Shown here: piece after piece, positions 53,544 through 61,874 of the stretch
How positions within the stretch are numbered: position 1 is the first letter of the stretch
Layout: each line of letters opens with the position of its first letter
Assembly (NCBI GenBank): GCA_964350245.1
Contig: CAYGJC010000001.1
Location: 132,017-196,016 of the forward strand
Reading direction: 5' to 3'
Source of the DNA: JAJACP01 sp964350245
Lineage (GTDB): Bacteria > Chlamydiota > Chlamydiia > Chlamydiales > JAAKFR01
Length of the DNA: 64,000 nucleotides
Position numbers and translations under genes: made by a program
Notes under the pieces: generated by a model
Told to the model about the DNA's origin: nothing
What the model saw: the letters and a program-made list of their open reading frames with translations, nothing else
Database searches by the model: none

Positions 53544-54052
53544 AAAATCCGTTCCATAATGATCTTGCCAATGTACTCGCCGTTCTCTTTCATAAAGTGC
53601 TTCTGCAGGCCGATCTCTCGGAAACCAAATCGCTCATAAAGAGAAATGGCTCGATTCCCCTCATACACCTCAAGATAAAGCACTTCGATGCCAAAATAGT
53701 CTTTGGCCAAATGCATTAGGTTGTTCATCAATAGAGTGCCGACACCTTTTCCACGCACCTCTTTTGAGACAATAATAGAGACCAAGCATTGGTGTGCCAG
53801 CTTGCGATAAGGCATGAGACAGAGCGTCGCAATTCCACACGGCTTTCCCTCATGCACTGCTGTCAAACTGCTCTTGTATTTGGAAAAGCCAATCCAGTGT
53901 TTCACTGAATCGTCTACCTCTGGTGGATCTGCCATAGGAAAACCGCGTAAAATACCCGGCTCTTCCAACCACTCTTTCAAGTTGACAGCGTCATCAGAAC
54001 TGGTATAGCGGATCTCAATTTCAGAGGTAATTTCACTCTTTTCGTTTTGCAT
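53540..54052 (-). CDS. GNAT-family N-acetyltransferase
   Basis: A 170-residue protein, ATG at 54052, just inside the prfB end. Acetyl-CoA motif A is seen as VSIIVSKEVRGKGVGTLLM (R-G-x-G-x-G), then a helix and LYLEVYEGNRAISLYERFGF (motif B). The target is unknown; RimI-type or small-molecule acetylation are both possible. Its place after prfB matches CT458. Confidence 0.85.
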   Translation of the reverse strand: MQNEKSEITSEIEIRYTSSDDAVNLKEWLEEPGILRGFPMADPPEVDDSVKHWIGFSKYKSSLTAVHEGKPCGIATLCLMPYRKLAHQCLVSIIVSKEVRGKGVGTLLMNNLMHLAKDYFGIEVLYLEVYEGNRAISLYERFGFREIGLQKHFMKENGEYIGKIIMERIL

Positions 54053-54056
54053 GTTG

Positions 54057-55155
54057 TTACCCAAACTCTTTTAAGTAGGCGATGATGAAGTCATCTAGCA
54101 GCTCTCCATCCATCATCGCCTGAATATTTCCTGATTCATAACTTGTGCGCGTATCTTTGACCAAAGTATACGGCTGAAACACATAATTTCGAATTTGTGA
54201 ACCCCATGCAATCTCTTTTTTCTCTCCCCCCATTGCCTTAAGGCTCTCTTCGCGCTCCATCACCTCTCTTTCGTATAACTTAGAACACAAAAGCTTCATG
54301 CACGTCTCCCGATTTTGCACCTGGCTCCGCTCACTTTGACAGGTCACGACAATCCCTGTTGGAATGTGCGTAATGCGGACGGCAGAATCAGTTACATTCA
54401 CATGCTGTCCTCCAGCACCCGATGCACGAAAGGTATCGACTCGGATATCACTCGGCGCGACCGCAATTTGAATATCATCGGTTATTTCCGGTGTTACATC
54501 GACCGAAGCAAAGCTTGTATGTCGCCGATTTCCACTATCAAAAGGAGAGATCCGCACTAAGCGATGTACTCCTTTTTCTGCTTTTGCATACCCATAGGCA
54601 AAGGGACCTGAAAATTTGTATGTGATACTCTTTATGCCCGCCACATCGCCTTCAACTGAGTCGACTAGCTCCACTTTCCACTTTCTCTTTTCGGCCCACC
54701 GTTGATACATTCTAGAGAGCATCAAAGCCCAGTCGCATGCCTCCGTGCCTCCTGCACCTGAATTAATGCTCACAAAGCAACACTTGTTATCCATCTCGCC
54801 CGAAAGCATCCGGCGCACTTCCAGAGCTTCTAGCTCTTTTTCAATCGCGGTTAGCTCCTCAATCAGCTCTTCAACCAATCCCTCCTCTTCCATTTCAGAA
54901 GCCTCAGGAAGAAGACTTTCGACACTCTCAAAGCGCTCTTTTAAGTCTTGATAGGGAACAGTCCACCCTTTCAACTCATTGGCTTCTGCAATCACCTCTT
55001 GAGCCTTGGCATTGTCATTCCAAAACTCAGGGTCTTCCATCTCTTTTTCTAGAAGATCGACACGTGCCTGCTTGGTAGGGAGGTCAAAGATACCTCCACA
55101 TGTGAAGGATGCGCTCTTTGGCTTTTTGTAATCTTTCTTGAATATCTTCGCGCAT
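54057..55155 (-). CDS. prfB: Peptide chain release factor 2, with programmed +1 frameshift
   Basis: Translation starts at the ATG at 55155 and reads 23 codons to CTT, then meets TGA at 55086-55084. The site reads GGAGG-TAT-CTT-TGA-C, the classic RF2 autoregulatory frameshift with an internal Shine-Dalgarno. Skipping one base at 55086 continues in the frame from 55085 to 54057, giving 365 residues in total, the normal RF2 length. GGQ lies in SGAGGQHVN, and the SPF stop-codon recognition motif in RISPFDSGNRRHTSF. RF2 reads UGA and UAA. It heads the prfB-GNAT-sprT-yebC-pabB-pabC operon. Confidence 0.96.
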
Positions 55156-55345
55156 AGCAGTCTTTTACCTCTGTAAAATAGGGGACCCAGTTTAGGTCTT
55201 TTCTCTCAAAAAGTCAACGCATCCCCCTTTCTTTACATTTTCTTTAAAAAGTTGTTGACTTGCATTTCAGCCAAGCGCAGCATGGACCTGGGTTCGGATA
55301 AAGGATATGAACCTACATCAAAAACACCACAACAAGGAGGTGGTT

Positions 55346-56191
55346 ATGTTTATCCAACCAATTGCATTATCCCAAAGTGAAATGCAACAGATCACAGAGT
55401 ATGAACAGCAGCTAATTAGAGAAGATCGAGCTGATCTGTCTGATTCGCTCCTCGCGGCCGCTAACCAATGCCAGAAGCTGATTGCCAGTAATGGTCTCTT
55501 GGCAGCCGAGATCCAGAAGCAAGCGGAGCAGCTCGAGGCTGCCGATCTAAGAATCCAAACCCTTAAAGAACAAAATCAAGCAAGTAGCACTTTCCTACAA
55601 ACAAGGGGAGACGGCTTCTTTAAGTTTGTTCGCAACGTTGGACCTCTCGTAGCTGGTGGTGCAGTTCTTGCTTCAGGCTTCGGAGCTCCCTTTGTAGCAG
55701 CTGCGGCAACAACATGCCTAGGCGTAGGACAAGCGGGCAGTGATGCCATTACTGAAGCGACTCATGAAGAAGAGTCCTGCTCAGAAGAAACAGAACCTTC
55801 TGACAAAGAAAGACTCAGGTTTAATCAAGAGTCCTATTTTCTTGATGTGCAGGACCTCACTCAGGAGAAGGCTGAAATGGCAGGTCTGCTCGCGCGTTTG
55901 CTTTTAAGCATCAATCAAAATGATCTTCAAGAGCAAGCTTTAAATAGGAAGCAGAAGCAAAATAATGAAGACCTAACAGCAAAAGCTCACGAGGAAAATG
56001 AACTCCTTAAGAAGCTCAACGCAAAAGGCATCATTCCTATTTTAGCATCTGCAGCAGGAAAGCTGCCGAGTTACGTAGGTGCGCACTACATCTACGATAA
56101 AGCAGGAGCAGTCAGTACACTGTTTTCAGGAAACAAGGCTGAAAAAAAGCCTGATCCTGAAAGTGGCCTACTGAAAGAAAATCGCTCTTAA
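55346..56191 (+). CDS. Hypothetical coiled-coil protein with a hydrophobic centre
   Basis: A 281-residue protein, ATG at 55346 preceded by AAGGAGGT; the upstream in-frame ATG is less likely. Residues 5-90 are helical and Gln/Glu-rich, probably coiled coil. A hydrophobic, Gly/Ala-rich hairpin follows (NVGPLVAGGAVLASGFGAP and beyond, about 110-140). The C-terminal half is again coiled coil. The arrangement resembles membrane-inserting secreted proteins of chlamydiae (translocator- or Inc-like), but no family is recognised. Hairpins at its 3' end overlap the next gene. Confidence 0.5.
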   Translation: MFIQPIALSQSEMQQITEYEQQLIREDRADLSDSLLAAANQCQKLIASNGLLAAEIQKQAEQLEAADLRIQTLKEQNQASSTFLQTRGDGFFKFVRNVGPLVAGGAVLASGFGAPFVAAAATTCLGVGQAGSDAITEATHEEESCSEETEPSDKERLRFNQESYFLDVQDLTQEKAEMAGLLARLLLSINQNDLQEQALNRKQKQNNEDLTAKAHEENELLKKLNAKGIIPILASAAGKLPSYVGAHYIYDKAGAVSTLFSGNKAEKKPDPESGLLKENRS

Positions 56192-56241
56192 AAGATATAA
56201 GCGATTTGGGTTTCCAAGTAGAGACACAAATCGCTTATTTT
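56179..56241 (+). terminator. Three-armed hairpin region with alternative stems
   Basis: AAATCGCT (56179-56186), AAGCGATTTG (56199-56208) and CAAATCGCTT (56227-56236) allow two exclusive stems: 1:2 (8 bp) or 2:3 (10 bp, followed by ATTTTGTT). The second is terminator-like. The first includes the end of the upstream gene. Confidence 0.4.
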
Positions 56242-56259
56242 GTTACAGTCAACTTCCTT

Positions 56260-56517
56260 ATGGCTATGATTCTCCCGCTTCTTTCCGGAACCTCCCAGCT
56301 GACTCTCACCACGCTTACCTCCAGCATGCCCACACTTGTCGCCGGAACTGTTCAGGAATTTTTCCAGAATTTTTTTCTCCACCCCGGAGCGCACTCAACC
56401 GCGGTTATGATTGTTTGTGGGGCGACCGTTGCCGCTTGTGTAGGCCTTGCTTTTCTGGTGCAAAAAGCCTACGAAAAGCTATGTCCAGAACGGAGAGAAT
56501 CCGCCTCTAACGTGTAA
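56260..56517 (+). CDS. Hypothetical small membrane protein
   Basis: 85 residues from the ATG at 56260; the frame is open upstream to 56206, but that part lies in the hairpins. Two hydrophobic segments (MAMILPLLSGTSQLTL region and TAVMIVCGATVAACVGLAFL) are followed by a charged tail. No family recognised. It ends 49 bases inside the convergent UDP-sugar gene. Confidence 0.4.
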   Translation: MAMILPLLSGTSQLTLTTLTSSMPTLVAGTVQEFFQNFFLHPGAHSTAVMIVCGATVAACVGLAFLVQKAYEKLCPERRESASNV

Positions 56518-58523
56518 TTCCACTCCCAACCCGCACGTTCTTTGACAAAAGAGATTGCCCCCGATGGGTTTTGGCTGGCAATCCAACGCTCCCCATCCGG
56601 AACGATGATCGTCTGATTCCCGTTGAAAGTCACATTCTCTGCATAAAATTCAGAGTGCCCTTCTAATATGAGCGTCAAGCTCTGGGTACGCTTAATCTGA
56701 TTTTTCCAGTAACAGTTAGAGGGACTACGCTGAATCCCCGCATTTTTAACCGCGACATTTTTTAACACGCACTTGCCAGTCCGCTGGCTATACCGGAGAA
56801 TGCCCTGAGAGTCGTGTCCCATGATGTTGTGTGCACGGACCAGCAAACTTCCAGCTAAATCCAGATTCTCAAAATAAACATCGGCAATTTCAAGCTGAAG
56901 CTCAGAATCCTTCTCCATTTTCCCCCTACAGATTTTCTGCTGGATCAAGCTGAACAACGGACCTAAAGCGGGGTGATAGAGAAAGAGATGGGAAGGTCCT
57001 TCTTTCATATAAATTTCTGGATTACAAAAGGGAGAGAGCGTGAAGCCGCATAGATCTTTGAGTAAAGAGTAACTGCTATAGAGGAGATCATAAAAGGCGC
57101 CTTCAGGCGTCTCAGTCAGCGCACTTCCCTCTTCAAAGCTTTTTTTTGTCGTCGAAATGGTTCGCTGACGGGCGTTATAGGTGACAAAAGCGGAGAGGGG
57201 CGCACCCTTGGGCACTTTGAGGGCATCGCTAATATTTTGCATCATGCTCTCAAGCCTTCCGGCAAACACTTCTTTGCCCCCCCAGTTGGGCACACGCTGC
57301 TTCATGTTCACCATCAAACCAGGAAGGGGCGTTTTCTTGATGACAGGCTGCAGTTGATGGATATCGGCATACAAAATGTTGGTGTTAGCCGGATAGTCGG
57401 ACTTGATTTCGAGATGCTTAAAATCTGTATACTCCACATTGGTTAAAAACGCCTCTCCGGCTCTTTCTCGCAATACCAAAACCCCTTCAGCCGCATGCGG
57501 AAGCCTCTCACAAGAAGCAAATCCAAAAGCCTTTCCCTCTTGCTTACCCACACCAATCAAAGCTAAAAGACCTGAGTCAATTCCCCCAATGGGATTGTTA
57601 ATCTGTCGAACCAAAAGGCGCTGTTTCTCCTGCTCTTTAAACCAGACAAAAACACCCTGCTCTTCAGCAGTTCTCCATAACGCTCCGTGCCCACCGGGTT
57701 GGAGCAAAGGCTCTAGTGGAGCGCGCATCACCCACTGCCCCTCTTTGCTAATGACAGGGACTGAGAGTTGTGAAAAGAGAAAGAAGCTCTCTTTGGAACG
57801 ACCAAACCAGTGATTCTTTTCACAAAGCGCGCGCACACGCTTGGCATTCCGCTTTTCAAGCGAGGTCATCATGGCAATCGGTACGGTCACCTGCTTCCGG
57901 AAAAGCCGGAAATAGAGAAACTCGCGCGCCTGCACATCGCGCACCAATCCCTCAAGAAGGGTTCTGCCTAGGAAGGGAAGACACGCAGCTGGAAGCGGAT
58001 CTCCTCGCTTTGAAAGCAAATTCAAACGGGAACCAAGCCCGCCAATCGGATAGATCTCGCCCATCTCCGGCAGGGCGCGAATCCCGGCAATCACCTCAGG
58101 GGAGCTGTGTGTAACCTTCACCCCTGGCGCCCGCCGATCCTCCACCTCGCCCCTTTTCCCCTGTTTTTTAACGAGCAGCTCTAAAACCTTAAGGTGGTAC
58201 CCGGCAATTCCCCCAATACTCTCATAAAAATGGTCGATGGCAACAAGCTGCTTGAGTAAAGCGCGTAGCTTCTCTTTGGAAAAAACCTCATGAGAGCAAG
58301 AAAAAAGCCTTTTTTCTTGCCCAATTGCATAAATAGAAAAAAGAGCTGTTTTCGTAGAAAGATCGTGATTATCGATCGGAAAGTTTCTGAACACTACCTT
58401 TGAGAGCTTCTTTTGTTGATACAGATGGGAAAGCAGAAGCTCTTGCTTTTCACCCAAATCCTTTGTTGTTTTCAAGGAGGCTACCAAAGGAGAGAGAATT
58501 TCGATCTCTTGGTGTATATTCAT
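56469..58523 (-). CDS. UDP-sugar pyrophosphorylase-like protein with C-terminal extension
   Basis: 684 residues from the ATG at 58523 (MNIHQEIEIL); an ATG eleven codons upstream is possible. The nucleotidyltransferase fold is shown by IYPIGGLGSRLNLLSKRGDP (the glycine-rich UTP loop), LLQPGGHGALWRT (sugar-phosphate site) and QINNPIGGIDSGLLALIGVG. These match the eukaryotic-like UDPGP family. About 180 residues after the catalytic part (IADVYFENLDLAG, VAVKNAGIQR and similar) repeat in a beta-helix-like way. It may make a UDP-sugar for glycogen or surface glycans. Substrate is unknown. Confidence 0.75.
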   Translation of the reverse strand: MNIHQEIEILSPLVASLKTTKDLGEKQELLLSHLYQQKKLSKVVFRNFPIDNHDLSTKTALFSIYAIGQEKRLFSCSHEVFSKEKLRALLKQLVAIDHFYESIGGIAGYHLKVLELLVKKQGKRGEVEDRRAPGVKVTHSSPEVIAGIRALPEMGEIYPIGGLGSRLNLLSKRGDPLPAACLPFLGRTLLEGLVRDVQAREFLYFRLFRKQVTVPIAMMTSLEKRNAKRVRALCEKNHWFGRSKESFFLFSQLSVPVISKEGQWVMRAPLEPLLQPGGHGALWRTAEEQGVFVWFKEQEKQRLLVRQINNPIGGIDSGLLALIGVGKQEGKAFGFASCERLPHAAEGVLVLRERAGEAFLTNVEYTDFKHLEIKSDYPANTNILYADIHQLQPVIKKTPLPGLMVNMKQRVPNWGGKEVFAGRLESMMQNISDALKVPKGAPLSAFVTYNARQRTISTTKKSFEEGSALTETPEGAFYDLLYSSYSLLKDLCGFTLSPFCNPEIYMKEGPSHLFLYHPALGPLFSLIQQKICRGKMEKDSELQLEIADVYFENLDLAGSLLVRAHNIMGHDSQGILRYSQRTGKCVLKNVAVKNAGIQRSPSNCYWKNQIKRTQSLTLILEGHSEFYAENVTFNGNQTIIVPDGERWIASQNPSGAISFVKERAGWEWNYTLEADSLRSGHSFS

Positions 58524-58676
58524 GTCACGAAAAGATAATCTGCAAACATTTAACAATCAAATATTTAAAAAATCTCTACTGAGATGGTTTTCGAAATTGT
58601 TTTGACGAGAAACCCGGGCAGAGGATAAAAGAATTGGAGCGAAGAGTAAACTTTTTTCCACTTTAAGGAGTAAAAC

Positions 58677-58937
58677 ATGGCAACGAAGAAAAAGAATAGT
58701 GCGTTTATGCAGCCTGTTGAGATCACTGATGATTTGAAAGCTGTTGTTGGTCCAGGTCCACTGCCACGCACTGAAATCATTAAAAAACTATGGGCTTATA
58801 TCAAAAAGCATAACTGTCAAGATGCCCAAAATAAGCGCAACATCATCCCTGATGAAAAACTAGCTAAAGTCTTTGGTTCAAAGAGTCCGATCGATATGTT
58901 TCAGATGACAAAAAAAGTTTCTAAACATATTAAGTAG
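58677..58937 (+). CDS. SWIB-domain protein
   Basis: An 86-residue protein consisting almost only of a SWIB/MDM2 domain: DDLKAVVGPGPLPRTEIIKKLWAYIK, then NKRNIIPDEKLAKVF and MFQMTKKVSKHIK. SWIB is typical of eukaryotic chromatin complexes; chlamydiae carry small free-standing versions (CT460) suggested to act on chromatin during condensation. AAGGAG precedes the ATG. A terminator follows. Confidence 0.92.
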   Translation: MATKKKNSAFMQPVEITDDLKAVVGPGPLPRTEIIKKLWAYIKKHNCQDAQNKRNIIPDEKLAKVFGSKSPIDMFQMTKKVSKHIK

Positions 58938-58969
58938 ACCATTTGTCTCTAACTTTGTACTATATAAAG

Positions 58970-59000
58970 CAGCTGATCTCTTATGATCAGCTGTTTTATT
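58970..59000 (+). terminator. Rho-independent terminator after the SWIB gene
   Basis: Stem CAGCTGATC/GATCAGCTG (58970-58978 and 58985-58993) with a 6-base loop, then TTTTATT. It runs right up to the probable ATG of the next gene at 59001. Confidence 0.75.
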
Positions 59001-59954
59001 ATGTCATTAGTCGTTGATTTTCTCAGTCTTGCTTCGGTTATAGGAATATGGCCTCGGTTCATTGAACCCAAAATGGTTTCCACAACCTCAATTGCATGGA
59101 AACTTGCTCCTGAACATGCGCATCTCGATCAATTAACGCTTGTACACTTAAGCGATTTGCATTTTCACAAAAAAGTTTCCCAAAAATTTCTTGATAAAAT
59201 TGTGCGTAGAGTCGCCCGGGCACGCCCCGATCTGATCCTTTTCACAGGAGATTTTATCTGCTATTCCCATTTGGAGGAGGCTGAGCGTCTCAAACACTTC
59301 CTGAAGCGATTGGAGGCACCACTTGGCTGCTTCTGTAGCTTCGGGAACCATGATTATAGTCGTTATGTAAGCTGTAATCGAGAGGGCATTTATGACCTAA
59401 TTCCCCCTCCTAATCCCCTGCGCGGTGTTTTGCGGGGTCTCTACACCATTTTTTCCTCGCCGCCCACAGGGTATGGTGTTTCAGATGCTGTTTTGACCAT
59501 TGAAATGCACCAAGAGCTGTGCTCTCTGTTAAGTGAGACCCCTTTTCAACTCCTAGAAAATGCCACGCACACCCTACCCATTGGACTTAACATCACCGGA
59601 TTGGGCGATATGGCCCTGGGGAGATGCCGCCCTGAAACAGCTTTTTCCGGCTACAGCCGAGCGTATCCGGGTCTCATTCTTTCACACAACCCCGACACAT
59701 TTCCTGAACTCCTCAATTATCCTGGCGATTGGATTTTTTCCGGACATACGCACGGGGAGCAGATCCACTTTCCCTGGCCCAAATGGTTAAATCGAATTTC
59801 ACAAAAGCTAGCTCGTTTAGAGAACCAAGGATTTACGCGCGGTTTATTTGAGCTTGGGAATAAAAAAATGTATGTGAATCGCGGGCTTGGATGCCACAAA
59901 CCTTTCCGCTTTTGCTCTCCGCCAGAAATTGTCATTATGAGAACAGAAAAATGA
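59001..59954 (+). CDS. Calcineurin-like metallophosphoesterase
   Basis: 317 residues from the ATG at 59001; an ATG at 58983 lies within the terminator stem. An N-terminal hydrophobic segment suggests membrane association. Metal ligands: VHLSDLHFH (DxH), LILFTGDFI (GD), FGNHDYS (GNHD), LILSHNPD and FSGHTHGEQI (GHTH). It resembles YkuE/LpxH-like enzymes and CT461. Its stop overlaps ispD (ATGA). Confidence 0.9.
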   Translation: MSLVVDFLSLASVIGIWPRFIEPKMVSTTSIAWKLAPEHAHLDQLTLVHLSDLHFHKKVSQKFLDKIVRRVARARPDLILFTGDFICYSHLEEAERLKHFLKRLEAPLGCFCSFGNHDYSRYVSCNREGIYDLIPPPNPLRGVLRGLYTIFSSPPTGYGVSDAVLTIEMHQELCSLLSETPFQLLENATHTLPIGLNITGLGDMALGRCRPETAFSGYSRAYPGLILSHNPDTFPELLNYPGDWIFSGHTHGEQIHFPWPKWLNRISQKLARLENQGFTRGLFELGNKKMYVNRGLGCHKPFRFCSPPEIVIMRTEK

Positions 59955-60625
59955 AAATAAGCCTTGTTTTACTTGCCGGAGGAGTAGGCACACGAATGGG
60001 CTCCTCCCAACCAAAACAATACCTCTTACTAGAGGGAAAGCCCATTGCCTGTCACAGCTTAGAGGTGTTTCTCAGCCACCCGGCCGTTGCGCAAGTCATT
60101 GTCGTCTGCGCTCCTCAGTACCGCTCGTATTTCGCACCCTACACCGTGCAATTTGCCGAGCCGGGGGCAAGACGGCAAGATTCTCTTTTCAATGGACTTC
60201 AGCTCGTTGAGACCTCATGGGTGTGCATCCACGATGCCGCACGCCCCTTCATCACAACCGAGATGATTGATCATCTGCTCAATGAGGGAGAAAAAACAGG
60301 TGCGGCAACCGTTGCGGTTCCCGTAAAATGTACGATTAAAGAGAGCGATTCCAAAGGATTTGTCACCCAGACGCTCGACCGGAGCCGGTTGTGGGAGATC
60401 CAAACGCCACAACTTCTCAAAAAAGAGTTACTGAAGGAAGGATTTGCCCATGCTTGTGCACACGCAGTAACGGTTACCGACGATGTCTCTTTAGCTGAGC
60501 TGATCGGAAAACCCGTCAAGCTTGTTCAGGGTTCTGCGCACAATATTAAAATTACAACCCCGGAAGATCTCTCTTTATGCCAAAATATCAGCTCACACTC
60601 TCCTACGATGGCACGGATTACGTAG
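59951..60625 (+). CDS. ispD: 2-C-methyl-D-erythritol 4-phosphate cytidylyltransferase
   Basis: A 224-residue protein with ATG at 59951. The CTP-binding loop is LAGGVGTRMGSSQPKQYLLL, with IHDAARPFI and VTDDVSLAEL further on. It is the third enzyme of the MEP isoprenoid pathway; ispF lies at 23311. ATGA coupling joins it to the phosphohydrolase, and truA begins 49 bases before its stop. Confidence 0.95.
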   Translation: MKISLVLLAGGVGTRMGSSQPKQYLLLEGKPIACHSLEVFLSHPAVAQVIVVCAPQYRSYFAPYTVQFAEPGARRQDSLFNGLQLVETSWVCIHDAARPFITTEMIDHLLNEGEKTGAATVAVPVKCTIKESDSKGFVTQTLDRSRLWEIQTPQLLKKELLKEGFAHACAHAVTVTDDVSLAELIGKPVKLVQGSAHNIKITTPEDLSLCQNISSHSPTMARIT

Positions 60626-61317
60626 GGTGGCAAATCCAAAGCGCAGGGAAGTCAATCCAAGGACTTCTAGAAGAGGCGCTCTCTATCCTTCTAAAGGATC
60701 CATTGCGCGTGATCGGCGCCGGTCGTACAGACGCCGGGACACATGCGCGTGGTCAAGTTGCCCACTTTGAGACCAACCAAGAGCTCGATTGCGCTCTTGT
60801 TCAACGCGCCCTCAACGGTATGCTTCCCTATGATATCCGCGTTCTGCGGCTTGCACTCGCCGCGGACTCTTTCCACGCGCAGTATTCGGCGACGGGGAAG
60901 GAGTATCACTATCACCTTTGGCTCGAGCCTATTGTGGCTCCCTTTGTCCGGCGTTACCGCCATCATATCCCCTATTCTATAGATCTTGAACGCCTGAAGT
61001 CCGCTGCACAAGTCTTCCTTGGAACACACGACTTTGCCACGTTTGCCAATCTTGGCAGTAGCGTGAAGACAACCGTACGGACACTGAGTCGAATCGACCT
61101 TGTTCAGCAGGAGGGCGGAGTCCGCCTGGAATTTGAAGGAAACGGTTTTCTGTATAAAATGGTGCGTAATCTTGTGGGGACTTTAGTAGAAGTGGGAGCG
61201 GGCAAAAGAGAAGTCTCTGAAATACAGAAGCTATTAGATGCTCAAGATCGACGTGCTGCAGGGGTGGCGGCGCCAGCTCGTGGCCTCTTTCTGGTTAAAG
61301 TCAACTACGATCAGTGA
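60577..61317 (+). CDS. truA: tRNA pseudouridine(38-40) synthase
   Basis: A 246-residue protein: YQLTLSYDGTDYVGWQIQ at the start, catalytic Asp in GAGRTDAGTHARGQVAHF, then HDFATFAN and LEFEGNGFLYKMVRNLVGTL. The 49-base overlap with ispD is unusually long, but the MPKYQL start is family-typical. Confidence 0.96.
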   Translation: MPKYQLTLSYDGTDYVGWQIQSAGKSIQGLLEEALSILLKDPLRVIGAGRTDAGTHARGQVAHFETNQELDCALVQRALNGMLPYDIRVLRLALAADSFHAQYSATGKEYHYHLWLEPIVAPFVRRYRHHIPYSIDLERLKSAAQVFLGTHDFATFANLGSSVKTTVRTLSRIDLVQQEGGVRLEFEGNGFLYKMVRNLVGTLVEVGAGKREVSEIQKLLDAQDRRAAGVAAPARGLFLVKVNYDQ

Positions 61318-61450
61318 GAAATGTAGGCTAGACAACCCATTTCCAATAAGCAGAGACTATTGAAAAACTGTTCTGCGTAAGGCAACATTGGTCAGTAAAA
61401 CAGGTTTAAGAGACGACAAAATTTCTTTTATATTTTTCATCTTTGACTAA

Positions 61451-61474
61451 TATTGCCAGATATTGCCAGATATT
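61451..61474 (+). repeat. Short tandem repeat, two units of TATTGCCAGA
   Basis: TATTGCCAGA occurs twice in a row (61451-61470), followed by a partial third unit TATT. It lies in the gap before the next small gene. Possibly a slippage site. Confidence 0.5.
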
Positions 61475-61534
61475 TTAATCTCCCATTTGCGTTTCATCAA
61501 AATGCAAAATGGTAGCACCCGCGCTGGAGATGGC

Positions 61535-61870
61535 ATGACCTGTTTAATCACAAACTCTGTGCACCCCTTTATTGAAGAAAATAAAACGATGATGGTGAGC
61601 GCCTATTGCGTAGCCGCTCTAGCTATAGCTGGGATTGGGTTAGGAATTTTAGCCCAGGCAAACGTCATTCCCCTCCTGCACGCTCATTGGATTCCCTTTA
61701 TTGCCGCCTCTGTCACTGTCTTTACCCTGGATTTAGCTGTCTTAATCGGAGCTGTAATACACAGCAGAAGAGGCTCTGCCTCGACTCAAGCGCCTAATCA
61801 TTCAGCTCCTTTGGTAGATGCATTTACAACAATTACGCTTCCCCCCGATCATCCGTGCGTACAGATGTAG
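61535..61870 (+). CDS. Hypothetical two-TM membrane protein
   Basis: 111 residues from the ATG at 61535, six bases after GGAG. Two hydrophobic segments (SAYCVAALAIAGIGLGILAQ and FIAASVTVFTLDLAVLIGAV) are separated by a short loop, the bilobed pattern of chlamydial inclusion-membrane proteins, though with a polar N-terminus of about 20 residues. Unrecognised otherwise. It resembles the protein at 13933-14274 only in layout. Confidence 0.45.
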   Translation: MTCLITNSVHPFIEENKTMMVSAYCVAALAIAGIGLGILAQANVIPLLHAHWIPFIAASVTVFTLDLAVLIGAVIHSRRGSASTQAPNHSAPLVDAFTTITLPPDHPCVQM

Positions 61871-61874
61871 GAGC

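Noticed and set aside
57403..58114. Plus-strand frames of over 110 codons inside the UDP-sugar gene
   Set aside because: They are antisense to conserved pyrophosphorylase motifs, without starts or similarity.
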